DNA of 64,000 bases from UBA1366 sp047602575 (GCA_047602575.1 JASGGY010000005.1:1-64000), one strand, 5' to 3'; positions 44,343 to 52,609 are shown, numbered from the stretch's first letter. Notes: generated by a model from the sequence alone, not told the origin. Numbers and translations are program-made.

Positions 44343-44642
44343 ATGGTTAACATAATTGAGTATATCCCGACAGGCGCAGAGAACGCCGTTACACAAGCAG
44401 AGCTTGCCGCAGCTCTCCACGTTGACAAGCGGACAGTGCGGCAGCTCATTTATACAGCTCGACAAAATGGGGCTGTGATTTGCTCGACGCCAAATAATAG
44501 CGACGGCGGTTACTATCTCCCGATTTCTCCAGCGGAAGCCTTGCCCTATGTCCGCTTCCAGCAGTCCAGAATAAAAAGCGCACAGAGTGCTTTAGGCAGC
44601 GCAGAGCGGTATATTAACAAGGGAGGCGCAAAGAATGGCTGA
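44343..44642 (+). CDS. winged-helix DNA-binding protein, phage type
   Basis: A 99-residue protein with a HTH_11-like domain (ENAVTQAELAAALHVDKRTVRQLIYTARQNGAVI) and a C-terminal FQQSRIKSAQSALGSAERYI helix. Such proteins commonly precede replication-initiation genes in Clostridia prophages. It overlaps the replisome-organiser gene by 8 bp. Confidence 0.75.
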   Translation: MVNIIEYIPTGAENAVTQAELAAALHVDKRTVRQLIYTARQNGAVICSTPNNSDGGYYLPISPAEALPYVRFQQSRIKSAQSALGSAERYINKGGAKNG

Positions 44643-45423
44643 AGTCAAATGGATTAAAATTGTGACCGATATTTTCGACGATGAAAAAATTCTGCTGATA
44701 GAAACGCTTCCTGAAGCAGACAGTATTATTGTTATCTGGTTCAAAATGCTGTGTCTTGCAGGCAAACAGAATAACGGCGGCGTTTTTCTAATGTCGGAAA
44801 GAATCCCATACACCGAGAAGATGTTAGCAAGCATTTTCAGGCGCAACGAAAATACAGTCATTCTCGCTCTCAAGACTTTTGAGGAGTTCGGAATGATTGA
44901 GATTATCAACGAAACTTACACAATTCCAAACTGGGGAAAACATCAATCACTTGACAGACTTGAAAAAGCAAAGGCATATGACCGAGATTTTATGCGTGGT
45001 TATAGGCAGAAGCAAAAAGAAATAGCTTGTAAGGTTGACAGTAAGGTTGACAGTAAGGTTTACAGTAAGGCTTACGTAAGTACCCTAGATAAGAATAGAG
45101 TAGATAAGATTAGAGAAGAAAAAGAGAGTGCAGACGAGAAGAAGCCACGCAAGCCCGCTTTCCTCAAATTCGGCGAATATCAGCACGTTAAACTTACGCA
45201 GGAGCAGTATGAGAAGCTCTGCTCAGACTTTGGGCAGGCTTCGGCTGATGATTACATCAAACGAGTTGATGAATACTGTCAGGGCAACGGGAAGCATTAC
45301 AATGACTATAACTTGACCGTGCGCAACTGGATAAGAAAGGACGGTGAAAAGAATGGAAATGCCCGAACATCTGAGAGCAGGGATAGCGGAAGCCCGAAAA
45401 AAGAATACGGCTTCACCGTATGA
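44635..45423 (+). CDS. phage replisome organiser N-terminal domain protein
   Basis: A 262-residue replication initiator. The N-terminal winged-helix domain (VKWIKIVTDIFDDEKILLIETLPEADSI, then FLMSERIPYTEKMLASIFRR) is the Phage_rep_org_N/DnaD-like family that opens the origin, and the C-terminal part is DnaD-like (ASADDYIKRVDEYCQGNGKHYNDYNLTVRNWIR). A linker with 12-bp DNA repeats at 45031-45077 encodes KVDSKVDSKVYSKAY. It is followed by a helicase-loader gene, as in SPP1-like and staphylococcal phage modules. Confidence 0.85.
   Translation: MAEVKWIKIVTDIFDDEKILLIETLPEADSIIVIWFKMLCLAGKQNNGGVFLMSERIPYTEKMLASIFRRNENTVILALKTFEEFGMIEIINETYTIPNWGKHQSLDRLEKAKAYDRDFMRGYRQKQKEIACKVDSKVDSKVYSKAYVSTLDKNRVDKIREEKESADEKKPRKPAFLKFGEYQHVKLTQEQYEKLCSDFGQASADDYIKRVDEYCQGNGKHYNDYNLTVRNWIRKDGEKNGNARTSESRDSGSPKKEYGFTV
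45031..45077 (+). repeat. iteron-like 12-bp repeats inside the rep gene
   Basis: AAGGTTGACAGT occurs twice, then AAGGTTTACAGT, then AAGGCTTACGTA, followed by AT-rich DNA (45090-45125). Similar repeats inside the initiator gene mark replication origins of many phages and satellites. Confidence 0.6.
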
Positions 45424-46162
45424 AAATTATGAGCAATACCGCTGTGATAATTACAATGCAGGCGTTGGCAAGCTTGAGGGCTACGATTGCCCGAAATGCA
45501 AAAACAAAGGAGATATTGCTTTATTAAACGCAGATAATGTTCAGGTTGTCAGGGAGTGCGAGTGTATGAAAATCCGAAAAAGTCAGTTAAACCTGAAAAA
45601 AAGCGGGATTGCTCAGCAAATTGAACGTCTTACATTTGACAACTTCGAGGCTACACAGGAATGGCAGAAAACCATAAAGAAAGCCGCTGAGAGGTTCACT
45701 GAAAATGTGCAGGGCTGGTTTTACATCGGAGGACAGAGCGGAGCAGGCAAAACGCACTTATGCACGGCGATAACGGGCAAGCTCATAGCGCAGGGCAGAG
45801 AAGCCCGTTATATGCTCTGGCGTGACAGCGTGGTTCAGCTCAAGCAGGTTGCTATGGACGGCGAATACAGGGAGCTTATAGGAGATTTCAAGAACGTTCA
45901 AGTGCTTTATATTGACGATTTATTCAAGACGGAGCGGGGCAAGAGCGTTACGCGGGCTGACATTGCAATTGCGTTCGAGCTGATAAATTACCGATACATG
46001 AACGAACGGCTGATAACGATAATTTCAAGCGAGCTGACAACTAACGAGCTTATCGGAATCGACGAAGCGACGGCTGGGCGAATTGTTGAGCTGTCGAAAC
46101 CGAACGGCTGCTGTTTTAATCTCAAGCAGGACAGGTCAAAAAATTATCGGCTGAGGGATTAA
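45353..46162 (+). CDS. DnaC/IstB-like helicase loader ATPase
   Basis: About 269 residues. A N-terminal zinc motif (CPKCKNKG, CEC) precedes an AAA+ domain with Walker A GGQSGAGKTHLC, Walker B VLYIDDLFK and a sensor with ISSEL. It loads the replicative helicase at the origin melted by the preceding protein. The start is GTG 45344 or ATG 45353; the latter is favoured. It overlaps the previous gene by 71 bp. Confidence 0.88.
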   Translation: MEMPEHLRAGIAEARKKNTASPYENYEQYRCDNYNAGVGKLEGYDCPKCKNKGDIALLNADNVQVVRECECMKIRKSQLNLKKSGIAQQIERLTFDNFEATQEWQKTIKKAAERFTENVQGWFYIGGQSGAGKTHLCTAITGKLIAQGREARYMLWRDSVVQLKQVAMDGEYRELIGDFKNVQVLYIDDLFKTERGKSVTRADIAIAFELINYRYMNERLITIISSELTTNELIGIDEATAGRIVELSKPNGCCFNLKQDRSKNYRLRD

Positions 46163-46187
46163 TTACAGGAAAGGCAGGGGTGAAACA

Positions 46188-46418
46188 ATGCACAGAAAAA
46201 CCGACTATGAAAAATGGGTTGAACGCTGGGAAAAGTACGGCAACGCTATATTAGAGGATAACACGGCAGGCAAATTAAAATATATGCGGGAAGAAAACAA
46301 AGCTCATTTAAAAGACCTGAAAAACAAAAATGTGCATTTTAACATGAGTCCGGAGAAAAGACGGAGTGAAATTTCACGCTTTGAAAAAATCGTGAAAAAC
46401 GAGAAAGGCAGTAAATAG
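46188..46418 (+). CDS. small charged protein of the satellite
   Basis: A 76-residue hydrophilic protein with predicted helices (YEKWVERWEKYGNAILEDN) and a Lys/Glu-rich C-terminus. I do not recognise it. Start ATG after AGGCAGGGGTG; it lies between the helicase loader and the sigma-like gene. Confidence 0.6.
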   Translation: MHRKTDYEKWVERWEKYGNAILEDNTAGKLKYMREENKAHLKDLKNKNVHFNMSPEKRRSEISRFEKIVKNEKGSK

Positions 46419-46475
46419 TGTACAAGAAGCGGGCTGATTGGCTCGCTTCTTGTACATATTGGAGGGCGGCAGACG

Positions 46476-47384
46476 GTGACGAATGAAGAACTTGCGCAGG
46501 CTATCAAAGACGGACACAAAGAGCTTGAAGCGCAGCTCTGGGAGCGGGTATATAAGTTCGTCAGAATGCAAGCTGCACGATACCTGCGCAAATGTCCGCT
46601 ATGTGAATCTGAGGATTTGCAGCAATCAGGCTATTTTGCAATGCTGGCAGCAGTCAAATATTATAATCCCGAGCGAGGCTTTACTTATCTAACTTATCTA
46701 AAACACACGTTGCAAAAGGCATTTGCAGAGGTCGCAGGATTACGGGGAAGCACATCTCCGCTATTTGCAGATAGTCTTAACTCAACGACGTACAAGGACA
46801 ACACAGAAGAAAAAATCGAGCGGCTCTGCGACGAGGACGCACAGGAAGCCCTTGAAAGCGTTATATACGCTGAGAGTATCAATTATACTGCTGACCTGCT
46901 CGCCTCCGCTCTGGGCTTGCTGGACGCACGACAGCGACGCATGACAGAGTTAATTTACTATGTCGGATTGCCTATGGATGTTGCAGGCACACTCGCAGGC
47001 TACACTAGTAGCAGCAGACAGGCAGCAAGCGAGATACACAAAACAATTATGTTTCGGCTGCGGAATTGTTCTTACACCTCAAAGCTGAGGGCGGCTCTTG
47101 ACGATTTAGCCAATTTTGACATTGGAGCGGAGGCGTTAAAAGCAAACGGGGTAAATCATTTTCGGGTTACATGGCTATCGTCTACGGAGATAGCGGCATA
47201 TCGGCACATTGAACACACGAAACGGATTGAAAATGCAAAAACAGCAGCGAAAAACAAGGCAGAACTTGAGAAAAAACGGCGAGAATATGAGCAGGATAGC
47301 GCAGCGGACGAAATCGAAAAAGAGCGGTTTTTTGCATGGTGCAGACGCATAGACGGGGGAAAATCGGATGAACAAAAAAATTGA
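46476..47384 (+). CDS. RNA polymerase sigma-70-like protein of the satellite
   Basis: A 302-residue protein. Region-2-like sequence is visible at about 35-90 (CESEDLQQSGYFAMLAAVKYYNPERGFTYLTYLKHTLQKAF), then an acidic spacer and a weak region-4-like part at about 140-190 (LLDARQRRMTELIYYVGLPMDVAGTLAGYTSSSRQAASEIH). The C-terminal 80 residues are charged and coiled. Related proteins in Clostridia prophages sit upstream of the terminase, so it may turn on late genes. The start is GTG. Confidence 0.7.
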   Translation: MTNEELAQAIKDGHKELEAQLWERVYKFVRMQAARYLRKCPLCESEDLQQSGYFAMLAAVKYYNPERGFTYLTYLKHTLQKAFAEVAGLRGSTSPLFADSLNSTTYKDNTEEKIERLCDEDAQEALESVIYAESINYTADLLASALGLLDARQRRMTELIYYVGLPMDVAGTLAGYTSSSRQAASEIHKTIMFRLRNCSYTSKLRAALDDLANFDIGAEALKANGVNHFRVTWLSSTEIAAYRHIEHTKRIENAKTAAKNKAELEKKRREYEQDSAADEIEKERFFAWCRRIDGGKSDEQKN

Positions 47385-47742
47385 AAGCAAGAGCGAACCA
47401 AGAGAAAATACGAAAAAACGGCGAAAAATGAATGCGCAGCAGGCGGCGAAAATGATTTTAGATTTACCTGCACCAGCAAGCAACGAAAAATATTTACGTC
47501 AGCTGGGTATAGAAGAAAAAGATTATACAATGCGTGTTGCGATATATGCTGAGTTATCCCGAAAAGCAAAAAGCGGTGATGTTAAAGCGGTACGTCTATT
47601 AACACAAATTGCGGAAGAATTGCCCGAGCAGCTGCTCGCACGTGAAAAATTTGAAGCCGAGAAGAAAAAGCTTGAGGATGAAACCACCGACGCAGTGAAA
47701 AAGCTCGCCGTCATACTGGACACAATAACGGACGGGTTTTAA
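47368..47742 (+). CDS. conserved phage protein of unknown function
   Basis: A 124-residue protein that begins in the end of the sigma-like gene (17 bp overlap). The N-terminus is basic (KKRRKMNAQQAAKM); the middle (YTMRVAIYAELSRKAKSGDVKAVRLLTQIAEELPEQ) resembles proteins encoded just before small terminase genes in clostridial phages. Function unknown. Confidence 0.6.
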   Translation: MNKKIESKSEPRENTKKRRKMNAQQAAKMILDLPAPASNEKYLRQLGIEEKDYTMRVAIYAELSRKAKSGDVKAVRLLTQIAEELPEQLLAREKFEAEKKKLEDETTDAVKKLAVILDTITDGF

Positions 47743-47770
47743 TACAGGTGATGGAGGGAGGGAGTGGAAC

Positions 47771-48295
47771 TTGAACCAGCAGAGAAAGAAATTTTGCGAG
47801 GCATACGCAGCTTGTGGGAATGCTACACAGGCAGCGGAGCAAGCAGGATATAGCAAGGGTTCGGCTTATAGTCAAGGGCATAGGATGTTGAAAAATGCTG
47901 AGGTACAAGATTATTTGCGCTCATTGACCGAAGAAATCCACGAAAACAGCATTGCGGAAATTGCAGAAATTCGGGCATTCTGGACGGCAACAATGCGTGA
48001 CAAGAAAACAAGGTCGGGTGACAGGTTAAAAGCCTCTGAGCTTCTGGGCAAAAGTAGCGGAGCATTTGAACCTGAAAATTATCATAAAAGTAAAAATAAT
48101 GAGCCTGATTTGAGTGGATTAACGATTGATGAACTACAAGCACTTTCAAACCTATGCGCCTTTCAGGGTTTATCAGAATTTGAAATAGAGCGTTTGGAAT
48201 CCTTGCAAGAAAGGATTACGGAAATGAGTAAAAACGGGGATAGTGTATACCAAATTTATAATAAGCTGGAGGCAGCCCTTGCCGAAATCAAGTAA
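47771..48295 (+). CDS. terS: phage terminase small subunit
   Basis: A 174-residue terminase_2 family protein. It starts NQQRKKFCEAYAACGNATQAAEQAGYS, the HTH that recognises pac sites, followed by EIRAFWTATMRDKKTRSGDRLKASELLGKSSGAF, the oligomerisation region. No large subunit follows. Satellites use such a TerS to redirect a helper phage's large terminase to their own DNA. Start: 47771 is TTG after GGAGGGAGTGG. Confidence 0.88.
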   Translation: MNQQRKKFCEAYAACGNATQAAEQAGYSKGSAYSQGHRMLKNAEVQDYLRSLTEEIHENSIAEIAEIRAFWTATMRDKKTRSGDRLKASELLGKSSGAFEPENYHKSKNNEPDLSGLTIDELQALSNLCAFQGLSEFEIERLESLQERITEMSKNGDSVYQIYNKLEAALAEIK

Positions 48296-48310
48296 GTTAT
48301 TTTAAAAAAT

Positions 48311-48350
48311 GAGGCTATCGGAAGTAGTGAATACTCTCGATAACCTCAGT
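48311..48350. terminator. terminator after terS
   Basis: A 10-bp stem with one mismatch, GAGGCTATCG and CGATAACCTC, with AAAAAA on the left and TTCTT on the right: bidirectional between terS and the convergent small gene. Confidence 0.65.
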
Positions 48351-48352
48351 TC

Positions 48353-48526
48353 TTAAGCCGTGCGGTAATCTGTAAGCGTCCTGTCCAGTAATGCAAGGGC
48401 GTTCTGCACGTCGTTCATTACGCCTTTGTCTGCGACGCTGAGGGTTAAGCCATCGAGTGCGTCCTCCACCAAGCGGATGATTGAAGCGGCACTTCTAATA
48501 AGTTGCTCAGGATTTGTGCTTTCCAT
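48353..48526 (-). CDS. small conserved-type protein, 57 aa
   Basis: The minus strand encodes MESTNPEQLIRSAASII, then a helical acidic protein ending TDYRTA. ATG at 48526 lies 7 nt after GGAGGGC, an excellent ribosome site, so it is likely a real gene. It is the only minus-strand gene at the right end of the satellite. Function unknown. Confidence 0.6.
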   Translation of the reverse strand: MESTNPEQLIRSAASIIRLVEDALDGLTLSVADKGVMNDVQNALALLDRTLTDYRTA

Positions 48527-48712
48527 ATGTAAGCCCTCCGTAATTTAAGATAGCCAAAGTATAACATACGGAATCAGGAAAAGCAAGCATTTTCGCCAAA
48601 AAATTATATAATTTTTATGCAAATTACCATATGGTAATATAGGCATATCGGGGCGCAAAATTCTTACCGTTCGGTAAGTAAAACGTCCACCAAAAGCCGC
48701 TTTTTCAGACAA

Positions 48713-48824
48713 TAACGCACAAACAACGCACAAATCCGCTTTTCCCGAAAAATTAAAAACCCGCAAACCGCGTAAATACGCCATTTGCGAGCTTCTCAAT
48801 ATGGTGCGGCAAACGGGACTTGAA
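48713..48824 (+). repeat. attR-type repeat with arm sites
   Basis: TAACGCACAAA and CAACGCACAAA (48713-48734) repeat the left internal arm sites. Next come the tRNA-Leu terminator hairpin (minus strand, 48760-48792, T run at 48755-48759) and the 29-bp core identical to 41400-41428, which is the 3' end of the tRNA gene. This is the right boundary of the element. Confidence 0.85.
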
Positions 48825-48885
48825 CCCGTACGTCAAGGACACACGCCCCTCAAACGTGCCTGTCTGCCAGTTCCAGCACTGCCGC
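48802..48885 (-). tRNA. tRNA-Leu (anticodon GAG)
   Basis: An 84-bp class II tRNA including encoded CCA. The acceptor stem is GCGGCAG/TTGCCGC, the loop TTTGAGG carries anticodon GAG, there is a long variable arm, and the T arm has GGTTCAAGTCC. Its 3' half is the integration site of the satellite. Confidence 0.95.
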
Positions 48886-49014
48886 ATATGTCGCGCTCCT
48901 TGCGAATTGCAACTATGATATTATAACACCTTTTTTTTCGTTTGTCAATACTATTTTTCATGTATTTTGCGTGACCAAAAAATTATGGAATCGCTCAACC
49001 TTCCGGTTCATCGC

Positions 49015-49827
49015 TCACTTTCGATTCCATCCTCTGACTTCTGCCCTCTGACTTCTAAAAAACAGCGGTGTTACGCCGAATTGCGCCTTGAATGCTCTGC
49101 TGAAATTCTCCGGGCAGGTGTATCCGCACGTCTCCGAAATCTCCGCGATCATCCGGTCGGTCTGCGCAAGCAGCTGCTTGGAATATTCCATCGTAAAGTC
49201 CGCCAGCTCGTCCTTGGGTGCGCGCCCGAACTGCTTTTTGTAAAGCGCCGAAAAATAGCTCCGCGAAAAATAACAGTGCTGCGCCATCGCCGCAACCGTC
49301 CAGTCGGTCGGCGCGCTTTTCACGGCGTTTCTTAATTGTACCAGCTTGTCGCGGATCAAGTCGTCGCGCCGCTGCTTCGGCTTCGCGGCGATGATATGCG
49401 TTTGGATGTCACTCAAAACATACAGAAACGTTTCTCTTATACGGCTTGCGTGTTCGCCGCTGCGGTCGGTCAGCATCCACGTGATCCGGTCAATTGCATA
49501 ATATAAGTTGATCTCGCTGTTTTCTTCCAGATAAAAAATCTCGTTGACCGGTATCCCGAACCTGCGTGGGTCGCCCTCCTCACCCGGCTGGAATTTAATA
49601 TAATCATTGACAAACGGCTGCGCTGCGCTTTTATATTGCTGTGCAGTGCCCGGTGTGTAAAGGATCCACGCGTGCGGCTTTGTCGTAAGCAGCGCACCGC
49701 CTGCCAGAATCTCAACAGGATTGTAAAAATGCAGCAGAATATACTCCTTTAATCCGTCGGGCATGTTCATGAAAAATTCTGCCGATTCCTCGCGCCGGGC
49801 AAACGCACCCCAGATTGTAACTGCCAT
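49015..49827 (-). CDS. AraC family transcriptional regulator
   Basis: About 270 residues. The N-terminal half is an atypical sensing domain without a clear cupin; the last 100 residues contain two HTH motifs (WTVAAMAQHCYFSRSYFSALYKKQFGRAP, then IAEISETCGYTCPENFSRAFKAQFGVTP) of AraC/XylS. ATG at 49827 follows GGGAGG. The C-terminus after TPLFF is encoded by heptamer repeat DNA. It is divergent from the GH43 gene, which it may control in response to arabinan sugars. Confidence 0.9.
   Translation of the reverse strand: MAVTIWGAFARREESAEFFMNMPDGLKEYILLHFYNPVEILAGGALLTTKPHAWILYTPGTAQQYKSAAQPFVNDYIKFQPGEEGDPRRFGIPVNEIFYLEENSEINLYYAIDRITWMLTDRSGEHASRIRETFLYVLSDIQTHIIAAKPKQRRDDLIRDKLVQLRNAVKSAPTDWTVAAMAQHCYFSRSYFSALYKKQFGRAPKDELADFTMEYSKQLLAQTDRMIAEISETCGYTCPENFSRAFKAQFGVTPLFFRSQRAEVRGWNRK
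49031..49058 (-). repeat. heptamer repeats (four) within the araC 3' end
   Basis: On the minus strand TTAGAAG, TCAGAGG, GCAGAAG and TCAGAGG follow each other and encode RSQRAEVRG, the last part of the AraC protein. Confidence 0.7.
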
Positions 49828-50163
49828 TTCCGCACCTCCCGCCAGCATTCATAATGTTAGTATACCACACAAAATGATAGATTTCAAGAGGTGGGCTCAT
49901 ATTATATTGCTTGAAATCACGAAATTATTCGAGCAATCGGATTGAAATATGTGAAAAACGCTGATTTTCTGCAATTTTAAGCGCATGGGTTTCTCCAACA
50001 AAATGAACTGGTAATCCGCGCGGGATTATGCTATGGTTATGATAGAAACGTTTCCTGAAAAACACGCGGCAGCGCGGATGAAATTTGTGCATTCCAGCTA
50101 AAATGTACGGATGGAGATGCCCGTCGCCGGTAAAACGATTCCATCAGACAGGAGTATGAATTT
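49828..50163. promoter_or_regulatory. araC - GH43 intergenic control region
   Basis: This 336-bp gap between divergent genes contains no other frame. An inverted repeat with 9 of 10 matching bases, ATTGCTTGAA and TTCGAGCAAT (49906-49937), and a 10-bp palindrome GAAACGTTTC (50045-50054) are candidate operators. No convincing -35/-10 pair was found. Confidence 0.5.
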
Positions 50164-52431
50164 ATGAAAAAAGCAGCAAGGTTTTTCGCGGTTTTCTCAA
50201 GCATCGCGTTGGCGCTGAGCGTCAGCGCAAGCACACTGGCATATGCTGAGGGGGAATTAAATTTGGGCGATCTGGCGCAGAAAACAAAGACAAAAACGCT
50301 TTCCGCTGTGCCGATTGACAATGACAGCATCAGCACAAACCAGTACAAGTCGCTCACCGGAAACAATCCGATTTCTTCCGAGATTTTCTGTGCCGACCCG
50401 ACCTCGGTGGAGTACAACGGCAGGCTCTATGTCTTTGCCACGAACGACCACCAGCAGTATGAGGTGAAAGGTGCGGATGAGGACAACACCTATGAGAAAA
50501 TCAAGTCGCTTGTGATTTATTCCACCGACGACATGGTCAACTGGGTTTATCACGGCACGATTGACGTGGGCAAAATCGCACCCTGGATCACCAATTCCTG
50601 GGCGCCGTCCGTCGTATCACGCGTGGAAGCCGACGGGCTGACACATTTCTACCTGTATTTTTCCAACAACGGCATGGGTGTTGGTGTCATCACCGCGACC
50701 GACCCGCTCGGACCGTGGACCGATCCGCTCGGGAAGCCGTTCATTTCCACCGCGACACCGGGGCTTTCGGGCTGTCCGAATCCGTTTGATCCGGGCGTTG
50801 TGATCGACGGCAACGGCGACGGATGGCTGTCCTTCGGCGGCGGAAAAGCCCCGAAAGGCTCTGCGGCAAGGATTGTGAAGCTCGGCGACGATATGCTTTC
50901 GTTTGACAGCGCCTTCAAAGAAATCCCCGCGCCGTATTTCTTTGAGGCAAGCGAGCTGAATTACATCAACGGCACCTACGTCTACACCTACAACTCGGAT
51001 TGGAGCGATCATTCCGCGAAGTGGAACTACGACTGCGACGCGCCCACCGCTTGCTCCATGGTTTATATGACCACAAAAACACCGCTTGATCCCGCAAGCT
51101 GGGAAATGAAGGGCGAGTACTTCAAAAACCCCGGACTGTCGGGCTTTGAGTATTCCAACAACCACACGCATTTGCAGAAATACAAGGGCAACTACTACAT
51201 CCTTTATCATACGCTGGAACTCAAGGCAGGGATGGGCATCAAGGGCGGCTACCGCAGTGTGGGCGTTGACGCAATCAACGTGGACGAGGAAGCCGTAACC
51301 ATCGGCGACATGGGCGGCACGAAAGCCGGTGTTGCGCCGGCGGCGAACCTCAACCCCTATCTTTCGCATCTCGGCGCGGAGGTGAACAATACCGCCGACA
51401 TCACGCCGGACACCGACGATCACAACTACCCGCTCGCCGTCAGCGATCTGGCAGGCGCTTGGACGAGTGTGAAGAATGTGGAATTCTCGCAGCCGGTTCA
51501 GGAAGAAACCACCGAACCCACGCAGCCCGCAGAGAATGTTCTGACGAATGTTGACACCATTACCTACAACCTCAACGTCACTGCGGTGGACACGGACACA
51601 ACCCTGACCATGTATGCAAGCGATGCCGCGGGCAACGAAGTCAGCGGTTCGGTTGATGTAACAACGACGGGCGATTACACCATCACCTGTGATTTTGCGG
51701 ATGTACAGGGCTTGCAAAACTTAGGGTATTTCCGTGCATCGAATGGTGCGCTTGTCACCTTCACGCTTGAAAGCATCGTCATCAACGGGCAGTATACGCT
51801 TGATGTTTCGTCCCAGCTCACCAACACAACGCAGTGGGCGGACGGACTGAAAAACATCTGGAACGGATTTGCCGACGGCGACACGATTTATTCCTCCGAC
51901 GCGGCGCTGTTCACCTATGTGCAAGCCGATAATGCGATCAAATTCTACGTCATCCCCGCCGACAGCGGCAGCGGCGATGAAAGCACAACGGATTCCATCG
52001 AAAACCCGATTTACTTCCTCGCGCAGGTCAAGGGAACAGGCACCATTGAGGTGCGGCTTGACTCGCCGCAGGGCGACGTGCTGACAAGCATCGGCTTTGA
52101 TTCCGCCGACGCGTTCACGACCGTTTACAGCGATCTGATTAGCGACATCGGCGGCGTGCATGACCTCTACTTCGTATCCTCCGACGCAGGGATATCGATG
52201 AAGCTGTGGCAATTCAGCGAGGAGCTCAACCGTGAGCCTGACACCTCCGACACCGACAGCACCACCGATTCCGGTGAAAACACTTCGAACGGCGGCGACA
52301 CCTCCGCGACCGACAACACCGCACAAACCGGTTTGGGCGATCATCTTTTCTTAAAGCTCTCTCTCGGCGTGCTGGTTGCGGGCATCGTATTCTCCGCCCG
52401 CGCAGTCAGACTCAGAAAGTCCGGCAAGTAA
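50164..52431 (+). CDS. secreted GH43 family glycoside hydrolase, membrane-anchored
   Basis: A 755-residue enzyme with a signal peptide (about 1-28, cleavage near AYAEG). A five-blade GH43 domain, about 60-390, has its catalytic base in ADPTSVEYNGRLYVF, the modulating Asp in CPNPFDPGVV and the acid Glu in FFEASELNYING. GH43 enzymes cut arabinan or xylan side chains. Two beta-sandwich regions follow (about 445-680), then a Thr/Ser/Asp linker and a membrane helix with RLRKSGK at the end that tethers it outside the cell. It lies beside an AraC gene. Confidence 0.92.
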   Translation: MKKAARFFAVFSSIALALSVSASTLAYAEGELNLGDLAQKTKTKTLSAVPIDNDSISTNQYKSLTGNNPISSEIFCADPTSVEYNGRLYVFATNDHQQYEVKGADEDNTYEKIKSLVIYSTDDMVNWVYHGTIDVGKIAPWITNSWAPSVVSRVEADGLTHFYLYFSNNGMGVGVITATDPLGPWTDPLGKPFISTATPGLSGCPNPFDPGVVIDGNGDGWLSFGGGKAPKGSAARIVKLGDDMLSFDSAFKEIPAPYFFEASELNYINGTYVYTYNSDWSDHSAKWNYDCDAPTACSMVYMTTKTPLDPASWEMKGEYFKNPGLSGFEYSNNHTHLQKYKGNYYILYHTLELKAGMGIKGGYRSVGVDAINVDEEAVTIGDMGGTKAGVAPAANLNPYLSHLGAEVNNTADITPDTDDHNYPLAVSDLAGAWTSVKNVEFSQPVQEETTEPTQPAENVLTNVDTITYNLNVTAVDTDTTLTMYASDAAGNEVSGSVDVTTTGDYTITCDFADVQGLQNLGYFRASNGALVTFTLESIVINGQYTLDVSSQLTNTTQWADGLKNIWNGFADGDTIYSSDAALFTYVQADNAIKFYVIPADSGSGDESTTDSIENPIYFLAQVKGTGTIEVRLDSPQGDVLTSIGFDSADAFTTVYSDLISDIGGVHDLYFVSSDAGISMKLWQFSEELNREPDTSDTDSTTDSGENTSNGGDTSATDNTAQTGLGDHLFLKLSLGVLVAGIVFSARAVRLRKSGK

Positions 52432-52449
52432 ATCGGCGTAACACAAACA

Positions 52450-52484
52450 ACGGGATTGCTCCTTTCGTGGGGCAGTCCCGTTTT
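52450..52484 (+). terminator. intrinsic terminator after the GH43 gene
   Basis: A 13-bp stem with two wobble pairs (ACGGGATTGCTCC, GGGGCAGTCCCGT) and a following TTTT. Confidence 0.85.
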
Positions 52485-52488
52485 GATG

Positions 52489-52509
52489 TTGGAGGTTAGA
52501 AGTTAGAGG
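52489..52509 (+). repeat. heptamer repeats (three)
   Basis: TTGGAGG, TTAGAAG and TTAGAGG follow the GH43 terminator; the same repeat family as at 7632 and 49031. Confidence 0.6.
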
Positions 52510-52560
52510 TTCGTGTTACTGACCGAACGGGTAGATACACATTTTGATATTCAGCAAAAT

Positions 52561-52593
52561 AAAAATCCCCGCAAACGCTTTGTTTGCGGGGAT
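52561..52593 (-). terminator. terminator of rplM-rpsI
   Basis: A perfect 12-bp stem (ATCCCCGCAAAC and GTTTGCGGGGAT, 5-nt loop) followed on the minus strand by TTTTT. Confidence 0.92.
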
Positions 52594-52609
52594 AATTCTT
52601 TGAAAAAAC

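Larger units (their letters stand above)
41401..48824. mobile_element. PICI-like phage satellite integrated in tRNA-Leu
   Basis: A 7.4-kb element bounded by the direct repeats at 41400-41428 and 48796-48824. It holds an integrase and a CI-like repressor on the minus strand, and divergent plus-strand genes: a Cro-like protein, an excisionase-like protein, a winged-helix protein, a phage replisome organiser, a DnaC-like loader, a small protein, a sigma-like protein, another small protein and a small terminase subunit. There is no large terminase, portal, capsid, tail or lysis gene. That gene set and order is that of phage-inducible chromosomal islands. A prophage shrunk by deletion is the alternative, but every gene is intact and the ends are sharp. 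Confidence 0.8.

Noticed and set aside
41401..48824. Complete or nearly complete prophage
   Set aside because: Only small-terminase and replication genes are present; there is no large terminase, portal, capsid, tail or lysis gene between two sharp att repeats.
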